The notes below the pieces were generated by a model. That model saw only the letters and a program-made list of their open reading frames with translations, made no database searches and had not been told where the DNA came from. Of a stretch of 6,924 nt of DNA, positions 5,812 to 6,924 are shown piece after piece. Every line of letters begins with the position of its first letter. The first letter of the stretch is position 1. The translations under genes were made by a program, and so were the position numbers. The stretch is from SCRT01 sp036379455 (GTDB lineage: Bacteria > Pseudomonadota > Gammaproteobacteria > Nevskiales > Nevskiaceae), in NCBI GenBank assembly GCA_036379455.1, contig DASVGQ010000065.1:1-6924 (forward strand). Reading direction: 5' to 3'.

Positions 5812-6681
5812 ATGGGCAAGTTGGCATTGGCGGCGAAGATCACGCACGTTCCGTCCATGTATCTGTCAGAGAAACCCGGTCCGCACCACGGCTGCCGGCA
5901 GGCGGCGATCGACGGCCATCGCGAGATCGGCCGGCGCTGCCGCCAGCTCGGCGTGGACACCATCGTCGTGTTCGACACGCACTGGCTGGTGAACTCCGGC
6001 TATCACATCAACTCATCCCCGCACTTCCAGGGCGTCTACACCAGCAACGAACTGCCGCACTTCATCAAGAACATGCCCTACGAGTACGACGGCAATCCCG
6101 AGCTCGGGCGGCTCATGGCGGAGGCCGGGCAGGCGGCAGGTATCAACGTGCTCAACCACGACGACACCACGCTCGCGCTGGAGTACGGCACGCTGGTGCC
6201 GATGCGCTACATGAACGCCGACCGCCACTTCAAGGTGGTCTCGGTCGCCGCGCTGTGCACCGTGCACAGCCTCGAGGACTCCGCACGCTTCGGCGCCGCG
6301 ATGCGCCGCGCCGTGGAGGAATCCTACGACGGCACCGTCGCCTTCTTCGCCAGCGGTTCGTTGTCGCACCGCTTCGCGCAGAACGGCGTCGCGGAGCAGT
6401 ATCTGTTCAAGGTATGGAGCCCCTTCCTCGAGGAAATGGACCACCGCGTCATCCGCATGTGGAAGAACGGCGAGTGGCAGGAGTTCTGCAAGATGCTGCC
6501 CGAGTACGCGGACAAGTGTCACGGGGAAGGCTTCATGCACGACACCGCGATGCTGCTGGGCGCGCTCGGCGGCGAGGACTACCGGGGCAAGGCCGAGATC
6601 ATCACGCCCTACTTCGGCAGCTCCGGCACCGGGCAGCTCAACGCCATCCTGCCGGTGGAACCGCTGGCGCTCGCGGCGTAA
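5812..6681 (+). CDS. hpaD: 3,4-dihydroxyphenylacetate (homoprotocatechuate) 2,3-dioxygenase, class III extradiol type
   Basis: HpaD/HpcB cleaves homoprotocatechuate between C2 and C3 with O2 and non-haem Fe(II), giving 5-carboxymethyl-2-hydroxymuconate semialdehyde in the 4-hydroxyphenylacetate meta pathway. The start MGKLALAAKITHVPSMYLSE is nearly identical to my recollection of E. coli HpcB, and the 289-residue length fits. Active-site residues of the LigB superfamily are all present: iron ligands His12 (THVPS), His57 (FDTHW) and Glu239 (HGEG), and catalytic His186 (SGSLSHR). Other shared blocks are FQGVYTSNELPHFI (72-85), LEYGTLVPMRYMN (123-135) and EFCKMLPEYAD (224-234); it ends SSGTGQLNAILPVEP. 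Unlike LigAB, this type has no separate alpha subunit. The start is set by GGAGGAGG at 5799-5806, 5 bases upstream; the frame is open back to 5554 without similarity. hpaB follows after 102 bases. Classical hpa clusters name this gene hpaD or hpcB. Confidence 0.96.
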   Translation: MGKLALAAKITHVPSMYLSEKPGPHHGCRQAAIDGHREIGRRCRQLGVDTIVVFDTHWLVNSGYHINSSPHFQGVYTSNELPHFIKNMPYEYDGNPELGRLMAEAGQAAGINVLNHDDTTLALEYGTLVPMRYMNADRHFKVVSVAALCTVHSLEDSARFGAAMRRAVEESYDGTVAFFASGSLSHRFAQNGVAEQYLFKVWSPFLEEMDHRVIRMWKNGEWQEFCKMLPEYADKCHGEGFMHDTAMLLGALGGEDYRGKAEIITPYFGSSGTGQLNAILPVEPLALAA

Positions 6682-6693
6682 CGGCTACTCGCA

Positions 6694-6725
6694 CCGGCCA
6701 TACCGGCAGCTCCCGGTATGGCCGG
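6694..6725 (+). terminator. Perfect 13-bp stem hairpin between hpaD and hpaB
   Basis: CCGGCCATACCGG (6694-6706) and CCGGTATGGCCGG (6713-6725) are perfect inverted copies around a 6-base loop, 12 bases after the hpaD stop. The downstream sequence CTTGGTTTGG has only scattered T residues, so it is not a textbook intrinsic terminator. Because hpaB follows on the same strand with its own strong ribosome binding site, the hairpin may reduce read-through, protect the hpaD mRNA end, or be a repetitive intergenic palindrome. Confidence 0.55.
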
Positions 6726-6783
6726 CTTGGTTTGGCGGAACCGCGTTCGGGATTTGCGTCGTCAACGAACCAGGAGGTTTGAG

Positions 6784-6924
6784 ATGGGTGCTCGTACAGG
6801 CAAGGAGTACATCGACCGGCTGAACTCGCTGCACATGGCGGTGCAGATCGACGGCAAGGCGGTGACGCGGCGGGTGGCGGAGCACCCGGCGTTCGCGGGG
6901 GTGGTGGGAACCTACGCCGAGCTC
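6784..6924 (+). CDS. hpaB: 4-hydroxyphenylacetate 3-monooxygenase, oxygenase component, 5' part
   Basis: Only the first 47 codons are in the window; the gene continues past the right edge. The product begins MGARTGKEYIDRLNSLHMAV followed by QIDGKAVTRRVAEHPAFAGV and VGTYAEL. This is the N-terminal pattern of the HpaB/PvcC family (RTGxEYixxL...v...Gexv.dvt.HPaFrg....a.Ly), a roughly 480-520-residue FADH2-using aromatic hydroxylase that adds a hydroxyl group ortho to the phenol of 4-hydroxyphenylacetate, giving homoprotocatechuate. It needs a flavin reductase (HpaC), expected elsewhere. The start is set by AGGAGG at 6772-6777, 6 bases upstream. Its place directly after hpaD, which uses its product, supports the assignment. 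Other members of this family act on phenol, chlorophenols or 4-hydroxybutyryl-CoA, so the substrate rests on context. Confidence 0.85.
   Translation, partial: MGARTGKEYIDRLNSLHMAVQIDGKAVTRRVAEHPAFAGVVGTYAEL

Noticed and set aside
5413..5847. In-frame upstream extension of hemF (open to 5847)
   Set aside because: The extension has no family similarity and overlaps the start of hpaD. The ATG at 5412 has GGAGG at proper spacing and gives normal HemF length.
5730..6782. 350-codon plus-strand frame and a 175-codon minus-strand frame (6013-6540)
   Set aside because: Shadows of hpaD; the true frame shows all iron ligands and near-identity to known HpcB.

Overview
High-GC window with clean GGAGG-type ribosome binding sites and protein sequences typical of Beta- or Gammaproteobacteria; a Burkholderiales or Rhodocyclales-like aerobe is my best guess. 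It is a chromosomal-looking region for oxygen-dependent degradation of aromatic compounds. No rRNA, tRNA, CRISPR array, insertion sequence or attachment site was seen.

Layout. The left edge holds the 5' end of a periplasmic ligand-binding protein of the branched-chain amino acid/aromatic acid ABC type (minus strand, 1-254). Positions 391-1912 carry three small poorly known genes: a DUF6878-like protein (minus, 391-810), an unrecognised 147-residue protein (plus, 1065-1508) and a 71-residue conserved hypothetical (minus, 1697-1912). About 300 bases without a supported gene follow, then a phasin-like gene (minus, 2207-2566). Next is a minus-strand pair: an intact ligA-type gene (protocatechuate 4,5-dioxygenase alpha subunit, 2868-3227) and, 2 bases after it, a 58-codon ligB remnant (2689-2865). 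An AraC-family regulator of the PobR/HpaA kind is divergent from ligA (plus, 3358-4296). It converges on hemF (aerobic coproporphyrinogen III oxidase, minus, 4471-5412). A 399-base gene-free region separates hemF from the divergent hpaD (3,4-dihydroxyphenylacetate 2,3-dioxygenase, 5812-6681). A strong hairpin and then hpaB (4-hydroxyphenylacetate 3-hydroxylase, large component, from 6784 and cut by the window end) complete the window.

How the genes fit together. HpaB-type enzymes hydroxylate 4-hydroxyphenylacetate to homoprotocatechuate, and HpaD opens that ring by meta cleavage, so 5812-6924 looks like the start of a 4-hydroxyphenylacetate (hpa) operon. The AraC regulator is a plausible activator of hpa or of the divergent lig pair, and the binding protein may feed an aromatic or amino acid uptake system. 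HemF, HpaB, HpaD and LigAB-type enzymes all consume O2, so the locus suits an aerobic lifestyle.

Most notable observation. The ligB gene beside ligA keeps the N-terminal ~21 residues and the C-terminal ~35 residues of a class III extradiol dioxygenase beta subunit, joined in frame. Everything between is missing, including the second iron histidine, the catalytic histidine and the iron-binding glutamate. LigA is therefore left intact without a functional partner in this window.
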